A stretch of DNA of 64,000 bases, taken from Ottelia alismoides. Its lineage: Eukaryota > Streptophyta > Magnoliopsida > Alismatales > Hydrocharitaceae. The stretch lies in the NCBI GenBank assembly GCA_037367405.1, contig JAZKJV010002617.1, forward strand, positions 310,001-374,000, in the 5' to 3' direction. Below the pieces are notes generated by a model. The model searched no databases and was not told the origin of the DNA. It worked only from the letters and a program-made list of their open reading frames with translations. Of this stretch, positions 44,660 to 57,400 are shown one piece after another (position 1 is the stretch's first letter; each line of letters begins with the position of its first letter). Made by a program: the position numbers and the translations under genes.

Positions 44660-46546
44660 CAAGGAAGGTTGTATCGATATCAATATCGTTTCGGTCCGTC
44701 CGAAAAAGGAAATATCAGGATATATCGTCGATATATCGATGATATCGGTGAAAATGTCAGAAATAGCTCAAAAATCCAATTTCTTGCCATTTTTTCAGAA
44801 ACTAAGATCATCTAAGATATTAATATAACAAATAACCTATAAATACATGCTTATATCATAGATATCGGTCATTTATAGATCATATATCGCACATATCAGT
44901 ATCGCACATATCGATCATATCAAACATATCGATGTTAATGTTGATTCTTGACTTATAAATATTGGAATGGATTTCATTCAAGCACTTTAACATGAAATAC
45001 TACAAATATACACTTAGATGACACACATAAATCGTTTATGAGGACTATGATGTTTATATTGCACATATCTTTCATATCGAGCATATCATTGATATTGTTA
45101 GTTGTTAACGTACTATATATATTCAAAATGGAGTTCATCCAAAATCTTTGATCACTAAATACATACAAATGTACTCCTACTCTCTTAGATCATACATATC
45201 GATCATCTATGAACCTTATATCGCATATATTGATAATTTCGAACATATCGATGTTAATGTCAATTCTTGACTTATATACTATAGTGAATAGTCATTAGTC
45301 ATAAATACTTTTTTAAGAATTGAAAAATAGATATTATCATATTGGAAATGGATTTCACTTAATTTCTTACAATATGAAATAATTTGCAAATATATACTTA
45401 GATATCATAACACATAATTATAGATCATCTGTGATACTTACATCACTCGCTCTTCATATCGATCAATCATTTGAATAAAAAAATGTCAATAATTATTAAT
45501 GAGATAATGTTTATTAGCTATAAAGATTTATATGTTTACAAAAATAAATGAAAAATATCCAAATCAATGTAATATCGTAAAGAGATGACCTAAAACCAAG
45601 AATTCTGTGGTGGATCTAAATTGGCCCCTTGCCCTGTTGTTTCTCATAGCGGATTGCGGACTCAACGAACTCGCAGTAGTTTTCCCATGTCATGTATGAA
45701 CACATGGCCTTATAATCCATGACCTACTGCCTGTATTGATTGTCGTCAATCACTATGAGTATCCCTAGTCGAGAATAAGCATCGCTAGATTCGATATCAC
45801 GAGGTGCATGACAAGGCTATGAAGTACTAGCTTGAGATCCTCGGGATGACGACGACGGAGTAGGAGAAGATCTCTATGGAGGAGGAGGACTTGGAGGAGG
45901 AGCGTAGTACTAAGGGAAGAAACCAAAACTGTCACCATCAAAGAAGCTGCCCTGGCTCTCCTCGGGATGCTAGATCTATTTTTTATTGATTTAATTAATT
46001 GCACACTCTTTGTTAACAAAAATAACTACACAAAAATCATGAAATAATATTTCCTAACTCTACATGAGATCCAACTCCATTCATCCATAACATCACTTAA
46101 TAACTACACACAAATCAAAAGCCCCAAATTGCATGAACAAAAGCAAATGGAAGCTGAAGTAATTTATTCTAAATTATACATTAAAAAGAAGATTATGCAA
46201 CAAATAACCACCATGAATAAAAATCTTAAATAATTTCCTATTTTTATACATCAAAGAAGAAAAGATCTCACCTCAAAATGCAAAAGGAGGAAGGAAATTG
46301 GGAGCTCCTACAGGTTGCACGTTCGAGATGCTTGACATGAGGGCGATATGCATCATTTATAGGTGAAATGGGAATCAAAACCTTAGATATTAAGAAAGGA
46401 ATCTTCACTATGTCAGTGATATATCACAACGATATATAGCCGACACAGGGGAAATAGATATACAATTAGATATCGAGATGAATAGTCTATCGAAATCGAT
46501 ATATCGACGATATATTGCTGATATATCACCGATACGACCTTCCATG
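44660..46546. mobile_element. hAT transposon relic with 8-bp target duplication
   Basis: The perfect 8-bp duplication CTTACATG lies at 44652-44659 and 46547-46554, the length made by hAT transposases. The ends are inverted: CAAGGAAGGTTGTATCG at left, CATGGAAGGTCGTATCG read from the right. Both subterminal regions are packed with ATATCGATGATATCG-type words, and the interior holds diverged tandem repeats (44830-45500). A coding-like remnant on - near 45640-45980 (WENYCEFVESAIRYEKQQG) may be the transposase C-terminus, interrupted by stops. It inserted into the CACTA element just beyond its second gene fragment. Confidence 0.82.
44830..45500. repeat. Diverged tandem repeats inside the hAT relic
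   Basis: About three units of 160-240 bases share ATGGATTTCA or ATGGAGTTCA starts, AAATATACACTTAGAT-like middles and CATATCGATGTTAATGT-like ends. They form a repeat zone between the left end and the coding-like remnant. Confidence 0.6.
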
Positions 46547-46571
46547 CTTACATGTACATTGAGAAATCTTG

Positions 46572-48264
46572 TTAGAACTTCGTTACACTCCCCACCATCA
46601 TCTCCATCTGGGACTCCATCTGCAATGATGGATGTGATGAGTGTGGCTGTGAATACGATGGCTGGCCATAAGAAGAATAGGAATGATGGTGTTCCTCCAC
46701 ATAGTATGGAGGAAGACCACCAAGCATTTGTTTCATGTTCACCACAGCATCCCTCTCCCCCAACACGTATTAAAATTTTGATTAGTTAATATGAATATAT
46801 AGTTAAAAATTGAATATACTAAAACAATATTTATCTATACATGTTTTCAAATTACTTTATCAAATGGTGGTTGTTCCCTATTAGGATCTCCACCCAATTT
46901 CTTTGCACATAGTGCCAAATAATGATCCTAAAATACAAGTTAAAAAAACATAGGAAATAATTATATTATATCTTTTAAATTACTTATATATACAAAAGAC
47001 TAATCAACAATTCTCCTACTTTAGGAATAGACCATTGAGACTCTCCATCTTTCCCACTCATGTGGGACCTAGACCACCACTCCTTAAAAAGAAGGTTACC
47101 TTTCCAACCTTGTCGCATGAAAAATAAATATAAAAAATAATAACAGAATGGAACTATAAGAAGTTAGTGTTTAAAATCTAGTTTCTAAAAGAAAGTACCA
47201 GCTCTGCTCTAATCTAATTGTGGCTTTTAGAGCCACTGGTCGATTTGATCCTCAATTTTTGGTGGTTTGTCCTTCCCATCATCGATCTCCATCCGAACTC
47301 AGTATATGCAATGAATGCATCACAAAAATCCATGCACATGCAACAAATATGTTATAATATTAATTTTTTTAAAAAAATACATCATAAACTATGGAGGTTA
47401 TACAATACCTTTCCTATGTGCACCATGTTGGTGGGAACCTCTTCATCTACTAAAAATTCATCTTCTCATATCTCGTCTTTGCATGTGAGTCTCTTCTTGC
47501 CTTGAAAAAAGTATCACTCATCCTCTTCTCCATGAAATGAATAAATACCCGACGATAACCCTCCTTCCCCAAATCAGGAACTAAATGATACCTACTCCAA
47601 AAAAGTATTGCAAAATATTAATTAAAGAGTAGCAACAAATTTCATTGAATGCGCTAAAACATTATACTTACTAGAAACATCTCAAACAATTTCTCCTGCT
47701 CGGTATCAGGAATGCAACACTAACGAAAGTGCATACTAGTCAAAGTATCTTGATTATGTTGGAAATACCCTTTGCCACCCTGTTGCTATTCAAAAAATCA
47801 CTGCATATTTTGTAGAATTTTCAAATAATATGAATTTAAAATGATAAGATTTATTTATATGAAAGTTAAATTTACAAAAAGTATAAAAATCGTACTTCCC
47901 AACCGTAGTAACCTCCATCAAAGGATAGGACTCTGAAGTCTGCCCGCCTCTAGTGGGTAAAGATACATGGGTGCTCGGACGTGCAAAAGAAGGTGAAACC
48001 AGAATCCATCGAGGTCTGTATTGGTACAAGTACTGGGCATGCAACAGGAGTGGTTGTATAAGATGACTCTCCATATACGCCTCCATAAAAAAGAGGAGGA
48101 GGATAACCAAGAGATTCATAGTAGGTTATAACCCATCGAGCCTCCTTAAGAAGTGACTCTGAAGTAACTGGCAGGGTCGGTTGCCTACTAGAAGAAGGTG
48201 AGTATGACGAGGATGGACGAGTGGACCGCTGAGATCCATGAGAGCCGCCACGTCCAAAACCTAT
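46572..48264 (-). pseudogene. Second gene fragment of the CACTA element (Transposase_24-like, tentative)
   Basis: Read on -, exon-like blocks occur in order: GFGRGGSHGSQRSTRPSSSY and WVITYYESLGYPPP (48264-47950), CIPDTEQEKLFEMF (near 47690), LVPDLGKEGYRRVFIHFMEK (near 47560), VDEEVPTNMVHIGKVLYN (near 47430), RQGWKGNLLFKEWWSRSHMS (near 47090), LCAKKLGGDPNREQPPFD (near 46890) and a Met/Gln-rich end stopping at 46572. Order and style recall the plant Ptta/En/Spm family that accompanies TNP2 in CACTA elements. Frames shift between blocks, some of it due to introns. Confidence 0.5.
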
Positions 48265-48342
48265 CATGAATGTAATGATGATGTAATAGTTAATTACAAA
48301 GTTATTAATGAACATGTTTATTGATTCGAGTAGAATATTTTA

Positions 48343-48781
48343 CTAAAACTTATGGTTAATTTCGTCATGTGATCCATGTGAATTAAAGCATATTTCATTG
48401 ATTTCCAAGTTATCTGAATCATCATATGTCTCCACTCCATCAACCCATAGCATTTTCAACCCATCTATAAGCGGATGTAAATACAATTGATGTATTTTTT
48501 CGGATGTGTAGATCCTGAAATAATAGAAATATAATTTGTCTCTTATTACATAACCATGGTAGTAGATTGTAAGGTATTGTCATTACTGGCCAGCAAAAGT
48601 AATATTTACTTCTTCCATGAGGATTAAACCCATCTATATATAAATATATAATACAATTCCTTTTTTCTTCCGAAAACGAACGAAATGTTGACATTAGTAC
48701 TTTCCAACAATCAGACTTGGATGGATGCTCCATGTACTCATGAACTATATGTTCTGCATGCCATGTCATATTTTTCACCAT
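48343..48781 (-). pseudogene. TNP2-like CACTA transposase fragment
   Basis: Read on -, WHAEHIVHEYMEHPSKSDCW, YLYIDGFNPHGRSKYYFCWP, VMTIPYNLLPWLCNKRQIIF, then after frame changes near 48510 LHPLIDGLKMLWVDGVETYD. These match the conserved order of TNP2/Transposase_21 proteins (DGFNP, WPV-PYNLPPWMC, PLIDEL-LWVDGVETYD). The N-terminal half is absent; the LTR at 48906 cuts in upstream. Confidence 0.8.
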
Positions 48782-48905
48782 TTCCTTACAATAATATAAT
48801 TGTTTTAATCACAACGTCAACAAGAAATAACGTAAAACCTTTTCTTGAAATTTTTGTCCCACTTTTTATTGAATTCGTGAAATCTCGGATCATCACATTC
48901 TGGAC

Positions 48906-51900
48906 TGATGAGTACATGATTCATCATCTCACTATATTAATTTTAGTAAAATTCTTGAGTAAAATCTCAAAGAAATCTCCATAAAATCATAAATTCATAA
49001 AATAACTCCTATAAATTAAATACATTAATTATTATATATTATATTATATAAAATAAATTAATAATAAAAAGATGTAAAATAAAGGAGTTTTTTACATGTA
49101 AATAACCCAAACTTATGTATTTCTTAATAATTTCATTTCAAATCCTTTTCATCTAAATATCTCTCTAAGTTTTTATAAAATATATAGAAAAATACAAAAA
49201 TACAAAATAAATTTCATCACAAATAAATACTTCTAGATCTCAAAGAGAAAAGGTTGTAAAATCCAACTTCCCGACCAAAATCCTATTCCGTATGAACTTC
49301 AAATTCACCACACTTACTTTTAAAGTATAAGTTGGAAAATTATATATCCAATAAAAGTGAATTCATTAAAATCAGAGCTCGTTTGCAAAATTTGTATTTT
49401 GAGACCCCGTTGTATAATGTACATAATGCAATAAATGTGATTTTGTTTTTTTCTTGTACAAATGTAACCCTTTCTTATTTATTTCTTTTTATATTAATTT
49501 CTTTATTGGATATTTTAATAAATTACATAATTAAAAAAATCAAAAAATATTTTGTCATTGAAACAAGGTAAAGTGACTTTGTATATAATGTACATATGTT
49601 TCTTTTCTCATTTTTTATTTACTTTTCTTAATTACTAAAATAATCCAAAAAAATTATTCTTTATTTTATTTCTAGTATTTTATATTATTTTTTATGTTGT
49701 AAGAATCTTTCATTAAAAATACAAAAAAAAAATAAAATTAGAAAAGTAAAAAAACATGTAAATATTGTTTGTTTTATTTGTGGACTTATTTTTGTAAATT
49801 CTCCACTCTTTTTTCTTTTTATTTTATTATATTTTAGTATCCTACTTTATTTTGTTTTATTTATTTTGCATTCTCTACACTAACTCCTATATTCTTCCAT
49901 TAACCACCAAGTCTTCATGTAACTTCTCATTCAACTCCATTATTTCATTTTACCTCCCATTCAACCTCACAGTTCCACCATCTTTTCTACCCTACATTTT
50001 ATTCTCTTTTTATACATCTCATCTCCTCATTTTTTTTCCTTTGATCCGCCTTTATGCGAGAGAGAATGAGCTTCGACCACCCGTCTCTGTGACAGCGAAT
50101 GGAGAAGTAGAGCGACGACCGCTTCCTCTCCGGTGATATCCGTTGATATTTCGGCCCACAGTTGCCTCTGCACGCTGCTCAAGTTCATCGCTTGTCGGCG
50201 ATTCGAGCGAAGATCGTACTTCTCGTGAGCAAACCACAAGCGCCCACTTCCATCGCATGTAATTTCTCTTTTTTAATCATTCGACAATATTTTTATTTTT
50301 GCATTTTTTATAGCATCACATCACTACCACTACACCTTCATTTGTTCTATTCCACCTCCATCACCTTCATCATATTATCACCATCACCACACCATCATAA
50401 TGCATCTTTTTATTCTCTATTTTAGAAAACTAAAAAATTAAAAAATAAATTAAAAAATCTCATCACAACACAACAACAAAATTCAAAAGAAAAAATAAAA
50501 AAAAAATAAAAAAGGAAAGCAGCACTGGCCTAGCCTCCAGCTCCAATCCACACCCCCTGCATCTCTCTGCCCGCTCTAGGCAGCCACCGCCACCGACCTG
50601 CCACCTCCTCTCCCAACTGCCATCTCTGCCTGCTCTAGGCCACCACTACCGCAACCGCAAGCAGTGTCACCTCACTCTGCTCGCCCCAAAGCCAGCAGGT
50701 TCACCAACTCTCTCCAGGTCCAGCCCGGCCATACCTAGTAGCCATCGCCCGTGCACTGGTCACCGTCACTTGTGGCCCTCCTCCACCAAAGTCGTCACCC
50801 TCCCCCTATGCCCAGTCCTAACTGCCTGCACAAATGGGAATGTCTCCTTCTTTCATTTTTTATTTTTTTGTAATAATTGTATATTTTATCCTTCATATTG
50901 CAAGATTTGCAAAGAAGTCCCTATGCATGTTTTATATTCAAAGTTAATATATGAATTTGCATAGATACCCCTATGGTTTGTATGTTAATTTGGATAACTT
51001 TCTTGCATCATTTATTTTAATGAAAAATGTCATGATCAACTTATCATTTAATTATTTATTCAGCTTCTTTAAGCTTTAAATAGTTAACTAAAATTGTTTT
51101 AGTGAAAAATTGCACATTTTACCTAATTTGTGGTCTTAAATTCATATCTAGCTCACGATTGCTTCAAAAATTCCTCGAAAAATAGAAATGATGTCTTCAA
51201 TTGGGCTTTAATTACTTTACAAAATTCATCTAAATTGGAGTTGTCAAATACCTTAAATAAATTATAGAGTGATTTTAGTAAATTATTTTTAATTAAATAC
51301 ACACAAATTATTTTTACGAAATTCAAACTCTCCTAGATTGCATACTAAAATACCTTGTTGAGATAATTCGCTCTCGTTATATTTTGATAATGTGGATTTA
51401 TTAGGAATTAAATGCTCACAGTCACTCATTTTCATTAAAAAATCATAAAAAAATTCATATATTGTCAAAAATAAAAAAATATTGTAACCTCATTTCATAA
51501 TATTAAACTTTCAATAAAATTTTCATGATTTTTGCAATCTGTTTGTGTGAAAGATTGCGTAAAAACCCATAAAAAGTATGCATTTCTCATTATTGCATTT
51601 TAACCCTTAAAATTCCAAAAAATGTGCTTTGCATTCATCACTGGATTAGGTTTCTAGAAAAAAATACAATTTGGCTAAATTGAATTGATTTCACGTTAAA
51701 ATTAATTTGGCTAAGGTTTGTGTTTTCTTAAACTTAATTCAATGCATTCGCATTCATTTTGCATTAAAAAAATACAAAAAACCCCGCATTAGAAACCTAG
51801 ATCTAACTGTTTTGATTTGTCTAAAGTTATTCCTTTGCCTCCATGTGTTCGACCCTGCACTTTCCCTAGATATAAATTAAAAATTGAGTCCTCTTCACGG

Positions 51901-51986
51901 AGATCTTTTCTCGGTTCTGATTAATTCGTTGAGTGTCATGTTGCAATGAGTACCGATTAATACACTCACTCAGGTAAAATCCATCA
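48906..51986 (+). mobile_element. LTR with primer site, a further Athila-like element
   Basis: Starts TGATGAGTACATGATTCATCA, like the element 3 LTR, and ends CCATCA at 51986, two bases before a primer site. U3 shares the block around CTCACTTTTAAAGT (49310-49400) with 55340-55420. A TATA-like box lies near 50010, followed by a GC-rich region to about 50840, then an AT-rich tail. It truncates the CACTA element. TGGAC at 48901-48905 would be one target copy. Confidence 0.72.
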
Positions 51987-51988
51987 AA

Positions 51989-52006
51989 TGGTGTCATTGC
52001 CGGGGA
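51989..52006 (+). other. tRNA-Asp primer binding site, three transitions
   Basis: TGGTGTCATTGCCGGGGA differs from the perfect site at 58050 at three positions, all C-to-T or G-to-A. Confidence 0.78.
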
Positions 52007-52310
52007 GGCAAATGCCTTAGACTTTGATTTAGAAAATTAGATTTAGATTTTCTCTCACTGGGTAATCTGATCCCCGAGCCATCTTATGATTAATCCATTT
52101 CCTCCTTCTTTTCTATTAATTATTTTTCTGATCATTTTTTACATATTTTGTTATTTATCTCTCTAATATAAATTTTATTTTCCTTATGAGGGTCCGGTGG
52201 AATTGGAGTGCATCGAAGGTCGACGGACCTGACCCGTGTCGATTGCTGAAGATCAAGGAATATTAAATTTATTTTGAGAGAAAATTTATTTTTGTAAATT
52301 TTTGTAATTA
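52007..52310 (+). other. Leader after the primer site
   Basis: Non-coding sequence up to the MULE-like insertion. It begins GGCAAATGCC, comparable to GGCACGGCG after the primer site of element 3. Confidence 0.5.
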
Positions 52311-53493
52311 GGGATTTTTACACCCATAACCCTCATTAATATCGCAATAACATTCATAACCCTGCATAATCGCGAATTACACCTAAGACCTTGAATAAAT
52401 GCTCCGTTTTACACCCATGACCTTCTATTAGGATTAATAAAAAAAGAAAATATTTTTCCTATGGAATTGAGGGCTTGCATCAGATGTGGGGACTAGAAGG
52501 GAGAGAGGATAGAGGCACATCTGACAGGCAGGAGGAGGGATTTATAACATACGACCATGCGAGCTAGAGGACGGCTAGGGAGGGGGACTTCGGTGGGAAT
52601 TGAGGTTCGAGAGTTGGAGGATGGCGGGGCAGAGGACTGCAGGGGGTTCGAGTGCCGGTGTGGGGCTGGAGGGCGATCGGGTGTGTGGTTGAGCCGGGGG
52701 TTGGTGGGGGTGTTGGTGGTGGGAAGCGGGGTAGAGGCATGCCAGGGCAACGATGGAGGGCATGCTCGAGGAGGTGGGAGAAGGTCGACACGGGTCAGGG
52801 ATGGTTGCGGCAAGGGGGGGAGGGAGCAAGTGGGAGAAACAATGCTGTTGGGGAGCGGGAGGGAGAAGTTTCCACGCGCGGGGTGACGGTGCTGCGAGGG
52901 TCGGGCAGGAGGGGGGCTGGTCCGGAGACGACTCGCTATCGGGGAGCGAGTGGGAGAAGCTTCCACACGTGGGGTGACGGTGATGTGGGGGCCAGGGTGG
53001 GGGGGTCTGGTCAGGCGACGACTCGTTGTGGGGGAGAGGGTGGGAGAAGCTTCCTCTTTGAAGCAGGGGAGGAGGACGAGCAACCCCCTCTTTTTCCGTC
53101 TTCCGACGATGGTACTGCGAGGAGAACGCAGTCTCAGGCCTGCTCTGATCGGCAGGAGAGGGAAGCCTCAGCCTCCTGTACGCCTAAGCAGCCCCCTCAA
53201 CTTGCTTCTTCTGGTGAACCTCAACTCCCGCGTCGACCACTTCCGCCTCCCAGCTCCTCTCTGAAGATGGAGAGATCCATGTCATGTTTTGCAAATAAGA
53301 ATGAGCTTTAGGGATAATGTTGTCTTTTTTTAACGAAAACCGTCAAATATAACGGACGCCCCAAACAGAATATGACACGGGGTTATGTCATGTAAGAGTT
53401 AAGCATTACTCGGGGTTTCTCATGTAATTCGCGATTATGTGGGGTTGTGAATGTTATTGCAATATTACTCAGGGTTATGAGTGTAAAAATCCC
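52311..53493. mobile_element. Pack-MULE-like transposon (1.18 kb)
   Basis: Long terminal inverted repeats of about 75 bases start GGGATTTTTACAC and contain CGCAATAACATTCA and ATAATCGCGAATTACA on both sides. Flanking 9-mers TTGTAATTA and TTATAGTTA match at 7 of 9 positions, as for an old Mutator-type 9-bp duplication. The inverted repeats are built of units of about 30 bases (ACACCCATAACCCT and variants). The interior (52490-53310) is GC-rich, unlike all flanking DNA, which fits captured host sequence. No transposase is seen. Confidence 0.7.
52493..53083 (-). pseudogene. Proline/serine-rich frame inside the Pack-MULE-like element
   Basis: A 196-codon frame of low complexity with a repeated unit of about 31 residues (EASPTRSP-type), reflecting DNA repeats starting at 52861, 52952 and 53042. 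GC-rich, no recognised domain. It may be captured gene sequence that later duplicated, or merely compositional. Confidence 0.3.
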
Positions 53494-54451
53494 TTATAGT
53501 TATTGTGTTGTAATAATTTAGGTAATTTTTTCATTTACAGTGGCTCTTATTTGAGAGCTCGCGCATGTAAAAAGAGACTTGAACATTATTTTGTGGTATG
53601 TCAAGACCTGTTTCACTCTTGATGCGGGTGGGGTTCAACTTGAGTGGCAAAATTAAGGATAGGCACACGGTAGTGTAACACTAAATTTATTTGTACCCTT
53701 CATAATTTAGGCCACACATATCTTATAAGATTCACACATCTGATAAGATTCATAATGAGACGCGCATAGACACGTACTACTTAGCTCAAATGAACTTAAT
53801 TCTTTCCCACTAATAGTATCTTTTTTAGGTGCGATTTTCTCGATATGCATGCATTTGGTGTAAATTTAAAAATTCAATCTTATATAAAAGCATGGAGAGT
53901 GCTAGAATTTGCTGTAAGTATACCTTCTTCTGAGCATGCATCGTCGTTTCATGTTTGCTTTCTGATTTCAGATTCCTCTCCTATTTTACAACTTAAGATT
54001 TCAAAAGAAAATAGGATTGAACAGTTGATGTGTCTTGTTGTCTTCATATTAAATTTTAAGTGACAAACTAACTCTAAAATTGGGATTGAGTTGAGAAGAT
54101 TAATTAAAAAATGGGAAAAAAAGAACCTTATTTTACAGATGCATAAAGACCTCATTGTTTGAATTTATTTGCAAGTAAGAGAGAGAGACAACACTAGGAT
54201 AGAACCAAGCCAGGATTTTCATATAAACTACTGGTTCTACAAAAACGATTAGCCACTTTTCAGTGAGGATCTACGAGTAGCCAGTAAACAATCCAGATTT
54301 CCTTAGCATAGTGGGAGGTTTAGAGGATATTGTGTAAGGATTCGTCCTCAAGTAACGGGTAGCCGTATTTATATGGTCTACACTTACTTATATACTGGTT
54401 AAAAGTGGGTGCAACTAGTCATAAGAATCGGACCAGTCTGTAGGAAAATAC
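53494..54451. other. Unassigned sequence between the MULE-like element and element 3
   Basis: Probably the continued leader of the element at 48906, because sequence resumes with TGTTGTAATAATTTAG as in the leader of element 3 (58395). No gag or pol is seen before element 3 interrupts it. Confidence 0.4.
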
Positions 54452-57400
54452 TGATGAATCCATGATTCATCATCTTTATTCTTTTATTTTAGCTAGAATC
54501 CTTAGTAAAATACATGTACATATGCATTAATTCTCATTATTTATCATTCACTGTCTATTTGTTAATAATGTATATTTAACATTCTTTTTAACCAAAATAA
54601 AAGAATAAAGAAGAAAAGAAAAAGAAAAGAAATAAAGAAGGATGTATTTATGGAATAAATGCAGACTGACCCGAACCCCGAGAGAAGGTCAAGAATTGAC
54701 TTGATCGAGCAGGAATAAAGTAGGGGGAGATAGGGTCCATAACTTATAAAAATCAAGAAAACCAATTCTCACTTGTATATATTCATTATTTTCCACCTTG
54801 TACATATTTCCACCTATTTTATTTATCAATAAAACAACTTCAAATAAAAATATTTCCTTCTTGAAAGTTGTGTGTAATAATGTATACTAATTTATAAAAA
54901 TATCAAAAAAAATTATTTAACTAATAAATAAATAAATACAATGAACCTAAAAAGCTTAAAAATCTAACTTCCCAGGTTCATAACTATTTACAGAAAACTC
55001 CAAATTGACCAAACTCACTTTTAGACTTCATTTTATAATTAATACTAATTATTAAAAATACCAAAAAAATCAGGGAATAAAAGGCGTGAGTTTTGGCATT
55101 TGGACCCCTTTGCATATATGTACATTATGTGTATAAAACTTCTTTATTTTCTATCTATTTATTTATAACTCCAAATAACTTAATTCTTTTTCTGAAATGT
55201 TCATAAAAATACATAAAAAATACAAAAATATAATTTAAAAATAATTATGAATAAATACCAATAAATCTCAAAATCTAAAAGCCGTAAAGCCTAACTTCCG
55301 AACCTCATAACTAACCCATATGAACTCTGATTTGAGTGTACTCACTTTTAAAGTTCATTTTATAAAATATATCTATCAAATAAAAGTGGTTTCACTGAAA
55401 TCAGAATTAATATGCAAAAAGTAGGTTTTGGGACCTTATGGGTATAGTTTTATATATTGTATATATTTTTATTTATTTATTTTCTTATTTATTTGTGCAC
55501 ATATTGTATTTTTAAATGTTTTGTATATATTTATTTTAATTATATAAAATAAAAATAAAAATTATAAAATCTGAAAATAATCAAAAAATAAAATAAAGTA
55601 TGTTTCACATAGGTATTTTATACCTATTAATAAAGGTTCTTATTTATTTTAGCATATTTAATTAATTTATTTTATTTATTAAAAATCACCATAAAATTAT
55701 TTAATAAATAATTAACATTATTTATTTTCAATATTTTGTAATTTAAAACCATTCATTTATTTATTTATTGTATTTATCCTTTAATCTGCTGTTTCGTCTT
55801 TTTCCCTGTTTCGTCCTTTTCCTCCTTCAGCCAAATAATCTGTTCAACCGAGTCGATTTCTCCAAATTTTGTAGAGTGCGTCGTTGATCGGATTGACTTG
55901 ATTTCTTCACCAAAATAACAAGCTCACAACACTAATTTTCGCCCAATAAAATTTTCAAATTTCCCGCCTCGATTTGGGCGCCGAATTTTCATTTGAAATT
56001 TGGCATTTCTCATCTTATAAATAAGGCTCCATCTTCTTCCTCCTCCCATCTTTGGCCATTTTCTCCATATCCAAGGAGTTCCAATGTATCATGAGTGACA
56101 GCTGATCGTTGTTGAAGCGAGGAACGGTGCGAATCGGCCCTTGATCCGGCGTATACTCCGCCGTGCTCCGCCTTCGGCGAGCTCGAGCCTCCGGCACCGC
56201 CGAGCCGTCGAGGCAACGACCCGAGGATCCTTGATCCTCATCCCAGGCAAATCATTCATCTGAGAACTGGCATCATTCAGGTAATTTAGATTTCATATTC
56301 TATCTGGTTTTGTCGCAAATCATAGATCCATAGTTTATCCCGAATCACCCTCCGATCTTCACGATCGGAGATTCACCACCTTCATCTCGCTTACACGCAC
56401 CTCGCCGATCATCCCCTCACCAGCCTCCCTCTCCATTTCTATCTTCTTCTTCCAGATCTGATCAACTCCGACCACACACGGTGGCCGGAGATAAGGGCTC
56501 ATCCTTCACCTGCACGAGCCCTCCCATTCATCTAATCCTTGTCTTGTTCGGACCGAGGTAGAACGCCTCCAGTTATGCCGTGATAATTGCAGGGACAGAT
56601 ATTGAGATTGAATTACATCAAATCACGACCATCTCAAGGCATATGATCGGATCTGATTAAAGCTGTAATCTGGAACAATTCTTGAGCCGCATCCTGCATC
56701 ATTTGGAAGATAAAACAAATCACTGGAGAACAAAGCAGAATTGGAAGGATAAGCCGATTGAAATTGCTTCAGGGAGTTTTGTGATTCAATTTAGAAATTA
56801 ATTTCAGATTCTACGTTTCCTAAAACCTCATTCCAAATTTTATTGTTACATGGAATATAATCATGGCTGAGATTTGACTTGTTCTATGCATGCAATTCTT
56901 ATCACAAATTCTCATTTTCACAGGAGACGGAGAAAGGGGAATCGTGTAACCACATGCACCAGAAACTTAAGAGTCACAGCATCGAACTAGTACCTTAATC
57001 GGGGATTTGAGCACGTTCAGATCTGTGCGCGGTCCATATCATACGAATTATTGCGTACCTGGAGTGAACAGATTCATCAAGACTCAAGAACGATCAGAAA
57101 ATCACATGAGATCCATTCGACGCCACCGCGAATCCTCGGCCGGAAGCACATATTTCTTTTCCAGATCGTGCGCGATCATCCGAGCAGATCCACCTAGCCG
57201 TTGTCCGCCTGCGTTCTGTCCTCCGCCTATAACCTTTGGGGAAGAACACGTTTGATCTGGAACCTACAGCAGCCGTCCATCTGCAATGCCATCCAAGGGA
57301 TGCGTGCACGCCACGTGTCTAAGCCAGAGTAGCGAACACGTCACCGCTTAAGAATCTCATTTGTGCAGCACGTGAGTTAAAAATTTCCGTTGGGTAACTT

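Larger units (their letters stand above)
43321..48905 (-). mobile_element. CACTA (En/Spm-type) transposon, right end truncated
   Basis: The left end reads CACTACAAAAAA, the signature terminus of plant CACTA elements, preceded by CAA as a possible 3-bp target copy. Next to it (43335-43580) lie subterminal repeats of GTGCNCGCC-type words in both orientations. On - the body carries a TNP2-like transposase fragment (48343-48781) and a second gene fragment (46572-48264). A hAT relic and a foldback element have inserted inside. The other end is missing: an LTR begins at 48906. Both gene fragments are decayed. Confidence 0.75.

Noticed and set aside
50027..50425. Short frames near 50-50.4 kb as a small gene
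   Set aside because: They sit in the GC-rich middle of the LTR at 48906-51986 and resemble the shadows in other LTRs.
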